Of a stretch of DNA of 64,000 bases, positions 40,843-48,970 are shown piece after piece. Made by a program: the position numbers and the translations under genes. The DNA is from Streptosporangium saharense (GTDB lineage: Bacteria > Actinomycetota > Actinomycetes > Streptosporangiales > Streptosporangiaceae): NCBI RefSeq assembly GCF_014203715.1, contig NZ_JACHJP010000012.1, forward strand, positions 186,001 to 250,000. The letters run 5' to 3'. The notes below the pieces were generated by a model. The model saw only the letters and a program-made list of their open reading frames with translations, did not search any database and was not told where the DNA came from. How positions within the stretch are numbered: position 1 is the first letter of the stretch; each line of letters opens with the position of its first letter.

Positions 40843-41670
40843 ATGAAGCCGCCGCTGCTGCTCATCGGGCAGGGCTCGTACGAGGACAACGAGTCCGTCG
40901 AGTTCGGCAGATTCGTCCACCGTCTCCGCTGCAGGCTTGACCGCGGCGCCGCCGAGGTCTCCGGCGGATACATCGCCAGGGCCAGGCCGCGCCTGCGTGA
41001 CTCGGTCGCCTCGCTGGTCGCCCGCGGGCACCACAGGATGGTCGCGCTGCCGCTGAGCCTCACCGGCGACCTGCGCGCCGACGCCGACACCCTCGCGGCG
41101 ATGACCAGGGAGCAGGAGCGCCACCCCACGCTCACCTGCGACTACGGACGCCCCCTCGGCTCTGACCCGCGCATCCTCGCGCTGCTCGCCGAGCGCCTCG
41201 CGGACGCCGCCGCCGAGGTCGCCAGCCTCCGGCTCGTCCCCGCCGCGGCCGGTCCGCTCGACGACGAGCCGGAGCGCATCGAGATCGGCGAGACCGCCGT
41301 CGTCCTGGTCGGTGACGGCTCGACCAGCCCCGCGTCGAACGCGGACGTGCACCGCGTCTCCCGCCTCTTCTGGGAGACCCACGCCCACGAGTACATGACC
41401 GTGGAGACGGCCTTCACCTCCCTCACCCCGCCCGGCGTGCCCGGTGGCATCGAGCGATGCCGCCGTCTCGGCGCCCGCAGGGTGATCGTCGTGCCCTACC
41501 TGCTGTTCGCCGGGGGCGTCCTGGACCGCATCTGGGCCCAGGCCATGGCCTACGCCGCGGGCCATCCCGACCTGGACGTCCGCTGCGCCGACGTCATCGG
41601 CGACTGCGAGGGCCTGGCCGACGTGGTCGTCGAGCGCTACGAGGAGGCGCTCAGCGGCATCACCTGGTGA
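40843..41670 (+). CDS. CbiX/SirB-like sirohydrochlorin chelatase homologue lacking the usual metal histidines
   Basis: A 275-residue two-domain protein. The second half reads VVLVGDGSTSPASNADVHRVSRLFWE, then GIERCRRLGARRVIVVPYLLFAGGVL, which clearly places it with the class II chelatases that insert cobalt or iron into sirohydrochlorin. In the first half the usual GHGS motif is GQGS (LLLIGQGSYED), and the segment that normally carries the second histidine (GHxKxD) reads LTGDLRADAD. Both metal-binding histidines are therefore missing. ATG 40843 was chosen because homology begins there (MKPPLLLIGQGS). It precedes cobT by 52 bases, so it belongs with tetrapyrrole genes, but catalysis by the normal mechanism is doubtful. 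Confidence 0.8.
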   Translation: MKPPLLLIGQGSYEDNESVEFGRFVHRLRCRLDRGAAEVSGGYIARARPRLRDSVASLVARGHHRMVALPLSLTGDLRADADTLAAMTREQERHPTLTCDYGRPLGSDPRILALLAERLADAAAEVASLRLVPAAAGPLDDEPERIEIGETAVVLVGDGSTSPASNADVHRVSRLFWETHAHEYMTVETAFTSLTPPGVPGGIERCRRLGARRVIVVPYLLFAGGVLDRIWAQAMAYAAGHPDLDVRCADVIGDCEGLADVVVERYEEALSGITW

Positions 41671-41722
41671 CCGCCTTCCCCCGGGCTGCGGCCTCTTGAC
41701 TCCTGGCGGGACACTGGGGGAC

Positions 41723-42799
41723 ATGACCATCCTTGAGCAGACCCTGGCCGCGATCCGGCCCGCGGACCCCGGCGCCCTCGCGGAGGCGAGGGCGCACCAC
41801 GACAGGCTGACCAAGCCCAGGGGCGCGCTGGGCGCGCTTGAGGAGGTGGCCGTACGGCTCGCGGGCGCCGCGGCCGTGAACCCGCCCCCGATGCCCGCCC
41901 CCGCGGCCCTGGCGATCTTCGCGGCAGACCACGGCGTCCACGCCCAGGGCGTGAGCCCTTGGCCGCAGGAGGTCACCGTCCAGATGGTCGGCAACTTCCT
42001 CGCCGGAGGCGCCGTGGCCAACGCCTTCGCGGCCCAGGTCGGCGCCTCGGTGACGGTCGTGGACGTCGGGATCGCCGCCGACCTCGTCCCCGCCCCCGGG
42101 CTGATGGTCGGCAAGGTCGCCCACGGCACCGCGGACATGACCCTCGGCCCGGCGATGACCGCGGAGCAGGCGGTCGCGGTGCTGGAGACCGGCATCGCGG
42201 TGGCCCGCGACCTCGTCGCCCAGGGGGCCCGCTGCCTGGTCACCGGGGACATGGGCATCGCCAACACGACCGCGTCAGCCGCCCTGATCTGCGCCTTCAC
42301 CGGCCAGGACCCGGCGGAGGTGACCGGCAGGGGCACCGGCGTCGACGACGAGACGCTGGCCCGCAAGATCGAGGTCGTACGGCGGGCCCTGCGGGTGAAC
42401 GGCCTGGACGGTCCGGGCGCCTCGGCGCTCTCGGCGCTGGAGACGCTGGCCGCGGTCGGCGGCTTCGAACACGCCGCCATCGCGGGGTTCGTTCTCGGCG
42501 GGGCGTCCCTGCGGGTGCCGGTCATCCTCGACGGTGTGATCGCCGGGTCGGCCGCGCTGGCCGCCGCCGGGCTCGCCCCGGATGTGGTTGATCATTGCGT
42601 GGCCGGTCACCGCTCCGCCGAGCCGGGCCACGCCGTGGCGCTCGCCCACCTCGGCCTGCGTCCCCTGGTCGAGCTGGAGCTCAGGCTCGGTGAGGGGACC
42701 GGGGGACTGCTGGCCCACCCGCTGGTCTGCGCGGCCGTCAGGGTGATGCACGAGGTGGCGACCTTCGACTCCGCCGGGGTCACCGAGAAGGAAGCCTGA
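41723..42799 (+). CDS. cobT: Nicotinate-nucleotide--dimethylbenzimidazole phosphoribosyltransferase
   Basis: A 358-residue enzyme that activates the lower ligand of cobalamin as alpha-ribazole phosphate. Motifs include LTKPRGALGALEEVAVRLAG, IFAADHGVHAQGVSPWPQEVT, the central GDMGIANTTASAAL and GRGTGVDD, and the C-terminal HRSAEPGHAVALAHLGLRPL. The catalytic glutamate lies near the C-terminus, in LVELELRLGEGTG. Length is normal. ATG 41723 gives MTILEQTLAAIRP. It lies between the CbiX-like gene and cysG on the same strand, 158 bases before the latter. Confidence 0.94.
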   Translation: MTILEQTLAAIRPADPGALAEARAHHDRLTKPRGALGALEEVAVRLAGAAAVNPPPMPAPAALAIFAADHGVHAQGVSPWPQEVTVQMVGNFLAGGAVANAFAAQVGASVTVVDVGIAADLVPAPGLMVGKVAHGTADMTLGPAMTAEQAVAVLETGIAVARDLVAQGARCLVTGDMGIANTTASAALICAFTGQDPAEVTGRGTGVDDETLARKIEVVRRALRVNGLDGPGASALSALETLAAVGGFEHAAIAGFVLGGASLRVPVILDGVIAGSAALAAAGLAPDVVDHCVAGHRSAEPGHAVALAHLGLRPLVELELRLGEGTGGLLAHPLVCAAVRVMHEVATFDSAGVTEKEA

Positions 42800-42840
42800 C
42801 CGTGGGGCGTTCGGGAGCCCTGGGACGGACCGGATGTTCT

Positions 42841-42903
42841 GTTACCTGGAGAGCGCCGAACGTTACCCGGGGAGCAGCGAACAACGAGGCATTAACCGGT
42901 AGG
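42841..42903. promoter_or_regulatory. Tandem 21-bp repeats and shared motif upstream of cysG
   Basis: Two adjacent 21-base units, 42841-42861 and 42862-42882, match at 17 positions (GTTACC-GG-GAGC--CGAAC). The period equals two helical turns, as for tandem activator sites. Next comes AACCGGTAGG at 42894-42903, identical to 34447-34456 in front of the SBP-like gene. The cysG start is 54 bases further on. Confidence 0.5.
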
Positions 42904-42956
42904 TTTACCTCCTAACACTGCCTGCCCAATTCATTGCGAACGGGAGATTTGTCACC

Positions 42957-44189
42957 ATGTCGCCCTACCTGCTCGGTCTTCACCTTTCCGGGCGGCGGGT
43001 GCTCGTCGTCGGCGGGGGACGAGTCGCCCAGCGACGTGTCCCGGCGCTGCTCGAAGCAGGTGCCCGGGTCACCATCGTCTCGACGAGCGTCACGCACGCT
43101 CTCGACGACCTCATCGCCTCAGGCCGGGTGACCTGGGAGGCCAGGCCGTACCAGGTGGGCGACGTGGACGGGGCCTGGCTCGTCCAGGCCTGCACCGACG
43201 ACCGCGCGGTCAACACCGCGATCGCCGCGGAGGCCGAGGCCAAGCGTGTCTGGTGCGTCCGCGCCGACGACAAGGACGCCTCGGCCGCCTGGACCCCGGC
43301 GAGCGGGCGGGTCGGCGAGATCAACGTGGCGATCACCGCGGGGGGAGACCCCCGCAGGGCGGCGGGCATCAGGGACGCCGTCGTCGAGGCGCTTCGCGAC
43401 GGCACGGTCGACGCCCGGCGCAACCGGACAAAGCCGGTCGGGGTCGCGCTGGTCGGCGGCGGTCCCGGGGACCCCGGTCTGATCACGGTCCGTGGACGGC
43501 AACTGCTCGCCCAGGCGGACGTGGTCGTCGCCGACAGGCTCGCGCCCCAGGCCCTGCTCGACGAGCTGTCCCCGGACGTCGAGCTGATCGACGCCGCCAA
43601 GATCCCCTACGGCCGCTTCCTGGCCCAGGAGAAGATCAACGAGCTGCTGGTCGAGCACGCCAGGCAGGGCAAGTTCGTGGTCAGGCTCAAGGGAGGCGAC
43701 CCGTTCGTCTTCGGCCGGGGCGGTGAGGAGATGCTCGCCTGCGCCCGCGCCGGCATCCCCGTCATCGTCGTCCCCGGCATCACCAGCCCGGTCGCCGTCC
43801 CCGCAGCGGCCAACGTGCCGGTGACCCACCGCGGCGTCAGCCAGGAGTTCCACGTGATCTCCGTACACGTCCCGCCGGGCGACGCCCGCTCGACCGTGGA
43901 CTGGCCGAATCTGGCGAGATCCTCAGGGACCCTGATACTCATGATGGCGGTCGAACGCATCGGGGCGATCGCCGAAACACTCGTGCAAGAAGGACGTTCG
44001 CCGGAAACTCCCGTAATGGTGGTACAGGACGGTACTCTTCCCACCCAGCGAGCCGTTCAGGCAACTCTGGCCACGGTGGCCGAGCGCGTGACCGACGCTG
44101 GGATCCGGCCACCTGCGATCGTGATCGTCGGCGATGTCGTGAAGGTCGGCCAGGAGGTCGAGATGGTTCGAGCGGAGCGGATACCGTGA
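42957..44189 (+). CDS. cysG: Siroheme synthase CysG (SUMT fused to precorrin-2 dehydrogenase/ferrochelatase)
   Basis: A 410-residue bifunctional protein. Residues 1 to about 150 form the NAD-binding dehydrogenase/chelatase part, with VLVVGGGRVAQRRVPALLEAGARVTIVS and EINVAITAGGDPRRAAGIRD. The C-terminal 250 residues are uroporphyrinogen III methyltransferase: VALVGGGPGDPGLITVRG, VVVADRLAPQALLDEL, VRLKGGDPFVFGRGGEE and VPGITSPVAVPAAANVPVTHR. It makes precorrin-2 and siroheme, the cofactor of sulfite and nitrite reductases, and feeds cobalamin synthesis. It is shorter than E. coli CysG (about 457) but like other actinomycete forms. The stop overlaps the start of the next GTPase gene as GTGA. Confidence 0.93.
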   Translation: MSPYLLGLHLSGRRVLVVGGGRVAQRRVPALLEAGARVTIVSTSVTHALDDLIASGRVTWEARPYQVGDVDGAWLVQACTDDRAVNTAIAAEAEAKRVWCVRADDKDASAAWTPASGRVGEINVAITAGGDPRRAAGIRDAVVEALRDGTVDARRNRTKPVGVALVGGGPGDPGLITVRGRQLLAQADVVVADRLAPQALLDELSPDVELIDAAKIPYGRFLAQEKINELLVEHARQGKFVVRLKGGDPFVFGRGGEEMLACARAGIPVIVVPGITSPVAVPAAANVPVTHRGVSQEFHVISVHVPPGDARSTVDWPNLARSSGTLILMMAVERIGAIAETLVQEGRSPETPVMVVQDGTLPTQRAVQATLATVAERVTDAGIRPPAIVIVGDVVKVGQEVEMVRAERIP

Positions 44190-47005
44190 AGTCGGCTGCC
44201 AACAGGCCCACGCCTCCGGGTGAGCGGGACCGCGGCGCCGCCGAGGCTCCTTCCGACGGGCTCCCCGGGGAGGAAGAGTCCCCCGGCGAGCGGACGGTGA
44301 CGTTCCCCGCCATCCGGTCCGACGGGCCCCCGCCCGCGGACGACGCCTTCGAGGACTTCCGTCGTACGGCGCAGGCCGCCATCTCGTCGGTGAACAAGGT
44401 GGTCGAGGCGGCCCAGGGGTCCAAGGACCCCGCCCAGGACGTTCCCGCCAGGGGCACCACGGCGAAGAAGAAGCCTGCTCCCGTCAGGCCCCCGGACCCG
44501 GCGCCGGAAGTCCCCGCTCCTTCAGGGACGGACGGCGGGAAGGGGTCGATCTTCCGCTCGGGAGGCCGTAACCGAGGCAACTTCCAGGCCAGGAGAGGCA
44601 CACCCACGCCCGCGCGGGAACCCCAGAAGGACGCTCCAGGTCAGGGTACGGCGCGGCCCGCCGACAACTCCCAGGGCGGACCTTCCCCGAAGGTGACTCC
44701 CCGGGCTCCTCAGAGCGGCGCTTCCCAGCTTTCCCAGAGCGGGCCTTCCTCGAAGGAAACTCCCCAGACTCCTCAGAACTCTTCTCCGGGCGGCGTTTTC
44801 CAGAGCTCTTCCCCGGGCGCTGCCGCCCAAGGCGGCGTTCCCCAGGGCGGCGCTTCTTCGGGGGGTGCTTCCCAGGGCGGCGCGACGATGCCGGTCGACG
44901 ACGCCTTCGAGGCCTTCCGGCGTGCCGCGGAGGCCGCCATCTCGACGGTGAACGAGGTCGTCGCCCGAACCCGGAGCGAGGCCACGGCCCCTCCGGCGGA
45001 AGCCCCGGCTGACCCGGCGCCCCAGCCCGTCGCCGACGACACCCCCGAAGAGCCGGAACCCGCCGCTGACGACGTTCCCGAAAACATCTCAGAGGACACG
45101 GCCCAGGAGGCCGCCGAGGGCGAAAGCCGTACCGAGGAAGAAAGCACCCCGGAAGCCGGAGAGACCGGCGAGGAGGACGAGGCGGCCGCGCTGGTCGCCG
45201 CCGAGCGCGCGAAGCTCCTCGTCATCGAGGAGACCGAGGAGACCGAGGACGAGACCGGCGACGACGAGCCGGACGAGCCGGACGAGTTGGACAGGGAGGG
45301 CGACCGGGTACGGGACCTGCCGTTGCCGGAGGCCGTCTCCGAGGCCCTGACCAACGCCCTCGCCGCCCTGCGCAACACCGTCACCGACCTGCACTTCGGC
45401 CTTGAGCTCCCTGGCGCGGAGGAGGCGAGGCGGGCCCAGAGCGAGATCCTGGCCCAGCTCGACGACTACGTGATCCCGAGGGTTCACATGAGCACCGCCC
45501 CGGCGCTCGTCGTCATCGCGGGCTCGACAGGGGCAGGCAAGTCCACGCTGCTCAACACCCTGGCCAACGCCAAGGTCAGCGCGACGGGCGTGCGGCGCCC
45601 GACCACCGGCACCCCCGTCCTCGCCTGCCACCCGGACGACCACGAGTGGTTCGCGGGAAGCGACCTGCTCGGCAGCCTGCGGCGGCTCAACGCCCCCACC
45701 ACCTCGGCGGAACCGGGCGGTCTCGTCCTCGTCTCCACCGAGCGCCTCCCCACCGGCGTGGCCCTGCTCGACACCCCCGACATCGACTCGGTCGTCGAGG
45801 AGCACCACGAGATCGCCCACCGCATGCTCGACGCGGCCGATCTGTGGATCTTCGTGACCACCGCCGCCCGCTACGCCGACGCCCCCGCGTGGCGGCTGCT
45901 GCGCCTGGCCAAGGAGCGCGGGGCCAGGCTGGCCATCGTGCTGTCCCGGGTGCCGACCAAGTCCCGCGAGGTGGTCACCAAGCACTTCGTCAGGATGCTC
46001 ACCGAGTACGGCCTCGGCGACGTCGAGCGGTTCGTCGTGGACGAGAGCAAGGTCACCGACGGCATGCTGCCCGACCACGAGGTCACCGACCTGCGGCTGT
46101 GGCTGACCGAGCTGTCCGTCGACGACCAGCGCAGGGCCCAGGCCATCAGGACGACCCTGTCGGGGGCCCTCGACAGCTTCCGCGTCCGCATCCCCGCGCT
46201 GGCAAGGCAGCTTGAGGCCCAGGTCGCCTTCAGGAACGAGCTGCGCGGCGACGTGGAGGCCGCCTACGCGGGCGCGCTGGCCGAGATCGAGGAGACCACC
46301 GGCAACGGCACGCTGCTGCGCGGTGAGGTGCTCGCCCGCTGGCAGGACTTCGCCGGGTCGGGGGACCTCATGCGGACCCTGCACCTGCGCAGGCCCGGCA
46401 GGTTCGCGGGCAAGGCGAGCCAGCAGGCTCCGGAACGGCTCAGCGCGCTGAAGTCCGCGCTCAGGGCCGGTCTCGAGTCCGTCATCGTCTCGGCGGCGCA
46501 GCAGGCCGCCGAGGAGACGGTCACGCGCTGGCTGAGCCGTTCCGGCGCGGGGGAGACTCTGGCCGCGACCGCAGGCCTGGGCAACGTCTCCGACGACTTC
46601 TCCCGCAGGGCGGGCAAGGCCGTGAGCGGCTGGCAGGACCACATCATCGAACTGATCCGCACCGAGGGAGTGACCAAGCGGGCGGTCGCCAAGCTCGTCT
46701 CCTTCGACGTCGAGTCGCTGGCGGTGATCTTCGTGATCGGCCTGCTCGGGTACGGCTCAGCCGCGGCGGAGGGCGCCGCGAATACCGGCGGGCTGCCGCA
46801 GCGGCTGGTGCACGCCCTTCTCGGCGCCGAGTCGCTGCGGACCATCGGCGCCAAGGCCCGTAGCGACCTGCGCGCCAGGATCGCCACCCTGTTCGACGAC
46901 GAGACCTCTCGTCACTTCCAGGCCCTCGACGGCGCGGGCGTTCCCGACGAGTCCATCGCCACCCGCCTCTACCAGGCAACGTACAACCTTGAGGTCGCCC
47001 GATGA
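44186..47005 (+). CDS. Large dynamin-like/Era-like GTPase with disordered N-terminus and C-terminal membrane segment
   Basis: A 939-residue protein starting at GTG 44186 inside the cysG stop. Residues 1 to about 380 are low-complexity (Pro, Gly, Ser, Gln, then a long acidic run of Glu and Asp) and contain a repeated helix, DDAFEDFRRTAQAAISSVNKVV and DDAFEAFRRAAEAAISTVNEVV. The GTPase domain follows: P-loop VVIAGSTGAGKSTLLNTL, switch VRRPTTGTP, G3 LLDTPDID and a G4-like segment AIVLSRVPTK. Helical regions follow, then one hydrophobic segment near the C-terminus (VESLAVIFVIGLLGYGSAAAEGA). The next gene encodes a second GTPase with membrane helices. Tandem pairs of this kind are conserved in actinomycetes, probably for membrane remodelling; the function is not established. 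Confidence 0.83.
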   Translation: MKSAANRPTPPGERDRGAAEAPSDGLPGEEESPGERTVTFPAIRSDGPPPADDAFEDFRRTAQAAISSVNKVVEAAQGSKDPAQDVPARGTTAKKKPAPVRPPDPAPEVPAPSGTDGGKGSIFRSGGRNRGNFQARRGTPTPAREPQKDAPGQGTARPADNSQGGPSPKVTPRAPQSGASQLSQSGPSSKETPQTPQNSSPGGVFQSSSPGAAAQGGVPQGGASSGGASQGGATMPVDDAFEAFRRAAEAAISTVNEVVARTRSEATAPPAEAPADPAPQPVADDTPEEPEPAADDVPENISEDTAQEAAEGESRTEEESTPEAGETGEEDEAAALVAAERAKLLVIEETEETEDETGDDEPDEPDELDREGDRVRDLPLPEAVSEALTNALAALRNTVTDLHFGLELPGAEEARRAQSEILAQLDDYVIPRVHMSTAPALVVIAGSTGAGKSTLLNTLANAKVSATGVRRPTTGTPVLACHPDDHEWFAGSDLLGSLRRLNAPTTSAEPGGLVLVSTERLPTGVALLDTPDIDSVVEEHHEIAHRMLDAADLWIFVTTAARYADAPAWRLLRLAKERGARLAIVLSRVPTKSREVVTKHFVRMLTEYGLGDVERFVVDESKVTDGMLPDHEVTDLRLWLTELSVDDQRRAQAIRTTLSGALDSFRVRIPALARQLEAQVAFRNELRGDVEAAYAGALAEIEETTGNGTLLRGEVLARWQDFAGSGDLMRTLHLRRPGRFAGKASQQAPERLSALKSALRAGLESVIVSAAQQAAEETVTRWLSRSGAGETLAATAGLGNVSDDFSRRAGKAVSGWQDHIIELIRTEGVTKRAVAKLVSFDVESLAVIFVIGLLGYGSAAAEGAANTGGLPQRLVHALLGAESLRTIGAKARSDLRARIATLFDDETSRHFQALDGAGVPDESIATRLYQATYNLEVAR

Positions 47006-48642
47006 GTGTTGGCACCACCCAGACGCGTCAGGGGCTCGGCGGCCGGCTCGCCGCGCTGTCCCGGATCGTGGAGCTGGGGCCGGGCAGGGTCGATCCCAAA
47101 CTCCTCACCGAGTCGGGACAGCTGCTCCTGCGCGCCGGTGACAGGCTCAAGCTGTCCTCGGAGCACACGGTGGTTGCGCTCGCCGGAGGAACGGGAAGCG
47201 GCAAGTCCACGCTGTTCAACTCCGTCTCCGGCCTGGAGCTTTCCCCGACCGGTGTCCGCCGCCCGACCACGGCGCGCGCCCACGCCTGCGTCTGGGGTCT
47301 GGACGGCGCGGGCCCGCTGCTGGACTGGCTGCAGATCCAGTGGCGCCACCGCTTCGCCAGGGCCAGCGCCCTGGACAAGGGGGAGAGCGGGCTGCACGGG
47401 CTGATCCTGCTCGACCTCCCTGACCACGACTCCATCCGCGCGCTCACCGACTCCGAGGCCGACCGGCTGATCCAGATCGCCGACCTCGTCGTCTGGGTGC
47501 TCGACCCGCAGAAGTACGCCGACGCCTCGACCCACAGGCGCTACGTGACCGAGCTGGCGGGCCATGACGCGGTGACGATCTTCGTGCTCAACCAGATCGA
47601 CCGGCTCTCTCCGGAGGAGCTGGCCGAGTGCGTCGCCGACCTGAACGACCTGCTGCGCCGCGAGGGGGTCGAGGCTCCCATCATCGTCCCCACCTCCGCG
47701 ACCAGGGGGGAGGGAGTCGACGAGCTCAGGGCCGTACTCGCCGAGACCGTGGTCAGGCGCAGAGCCGCGGTCCAGCGCCTTGAGGCCGACCTCGACCGGA
47801 TCACGATCCGCCTGCTGAAGGCCATGCCCGACGAGGGGGTCCCCGTACCCGCCTCGACCGTGGACGACGCCCGCAGGATCGGCCTCACCGACGCCCTCTG
47901 TGACGCGGTCGGCGTGCCCGCCCTCGGCGAGGCGATGGAGAACGTGTACGGCGTGCGCTCCGTGGAGTGGGTCGGCTGGCCGTACACCCGCTGGGCCGCC
48001 AAGCTCAGGCCCGACCCGCTGAACAGCCTGCGCCTCGGTGACCTCAAGGACGAGATCAGAGGGGTCAAGGGAGGCTCGGTCAGCGCGCAGGCCGCCGAGG
48101 TCGACAACGCGGTGCGCGCCCTGTCCGACGGGCTGACCGCGGGGATGCACGAGGCCTGGCAGAACGGCATTAGGGAGGCCGCGCGCTCGAACTCGGCCGA
48201 GCTGCCGCAGCTGCTCTCCGGCGAGCTGACCGAGATCGCGCCCCGTCTCGACCGCGTTCCCGCCTGGTGGCGGTTGCTGCTGGTCTGGCAGTACTTTCTG
48301 GTCCTGCTCTTCCTCGCCGGGATCGCCTGGCTGGGTACGGCCCTGGCCTACGGCGTGTTCGAGATGGGCACGCTTCCGCCCGGCCTTGAGGTCTTCGGCG
48401 AGACGGCGTCCCTGCCCTGGGTGGGGCTGATGGTCCTGTCCGTCCTCGGCCTGGGCCTGCTCACCGCCGTGGCCAGCCGCAACTTCGTCATGCTCGGGGC
48501 GGGCAACGAGCGCGACAGGCTGGAGCGGGAGATGCGCCGCAGGGTGGGGGCGGTCGCCTCGACCACGGTGATCGAACCGGTCGAACGCGAACTGGCCAGA
48601 TACAACGAGTTCTACTCCGCCCTCCGAGGCGTGCGCGGCTGA
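47002..48642 (+). CDS. YfjP-like membrane GTPase
   Basis: A 546-residue partner of the upstream GTPase, starting at ATG 47002 in an ATGA overlap. The N-terminal half is an Era-like GTPase domain: P-loop ALAGGTGSGKSTLFNSV, switch VRRPTTARA, G3 LLDLPDHDS and G4 FVLNQIDRL. Helices follow, then two transmembrane segments near the C-terminus (LLLVWQYFLVLLFLAGIAWLGTALAYG and WVGLMVLSVLGLGLLTAV) and a short cytoplasmic tail ending in ALRGVRG. The P-loop and G3 resemble those of the first GTPase, suggesting a heteromeric pair at the membrane. Tandem dynamin-like proteins in actinomycetes have roles in septum or membrane fission, which is a reasonable analogy only. Confidence 0.85.
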   Translation: MSVGTTQTRQGLGGRLAALSRIVELGPGRVDPKLLTESGQLLLRAGDRLKLSSEHTVVALAGGTGSGKSTLFNSVSGLELSPTGVRRPTTARAHACVWGLDGAGPLLDWLQIQWRHRFARASALDKGESGLHGLILLDLPDHDSIRALTDSEADRLIQIADLVVWVLDPQKYADASTHRRYVTELAGHDAVTIFVLNQIDRLSPEELAECVADLNDLLRREGVEAPIIVPTSATRGEGVDELRAVLAETVVRRRAAVQRLEADLDRITIRLLKAMPDEGVPVPASTVDDARRIGLTDALCDAVGVPALGEAMENVYGVRSVEWVGWPYTRWAAKLRPDPLNSLRLGDLKDEIRGVKGGSVSAQAAEVDNAVRALSDGLTAGMHEAWQNGIREAARSNSAELPQLLSGELTEIAPRLDRVPAWWRLLLVWQYFLVLLFLAGIAWLGTALAYGVFEMGTLPPGLEVFGETASLPWVGLMVLSVLGLGLLTAVASRNFVMLGAGNERDRLEREMRRRVGAVASTTVIEPVERELARYNEFYSALRGVRG

Positions 48643-48970
48643 CCCTTCCGGGAGCTCGTCCAGACGACACGTCCGGACGGGCTGCTGGGGCCTTCCCGGC
48701 GGTTCGTCTGGGCGACTCGCTGGGTGGCTTGTCCAGAGGGTTTACCCAGGCGAGGTGTTCGGGTGAGTCGTTCAGCCTGGACGGATGCCCGAGCGGGTTG
48801 CTCAGCGGTTGAGAACCGTTTTCCGCTGGTCTGTCCGGCAGGTTTTCCACAGCCTGCCTGGGCCACTCGGGTTATCCACAGAACGCCGTTCGGTTCGTCG
48901 GACCGTGCCCCGCACGCGCCACTGTGTCTTTCACACGCCGGGCACCACGCCCGTTCTCTTGGGAGGCACG
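48643..48970 (+). other. Gene-free ssb upstream region with two DnaA boxes
   Basis: The 328 bases between the GTPase gene and ssb contain no credible coding region. Two DnaA-box-like 9-mers lie near the ssb side (see separate entry). The earlier part is rich in GTCCAGAC, GTCTGGG and related short inverted motifs. GGGAGG at 48961-48966 is the ribosome site of ssb. Confidence 0.6.
48843..48880 (+). promoter_or_regulatory. Pair of DnaA-box sequences
   Basis: TTTTCCACA at 48843-48851 differs at one base from, and TTATCCACA at 48872-48880 is identical to, the consensus DnaA box. They are in the same orientation, 29 bases apart (start to start), 91 bases or more before the ssb ATG. Confidence 0.65.

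Noticed and set aside
48843..48880. Replication origin
   Set aside because: Only two DnaA boxes and none of dnaA, dnaN, gyrB or rpmH nearby. An actinomycete oriC has many boxes.
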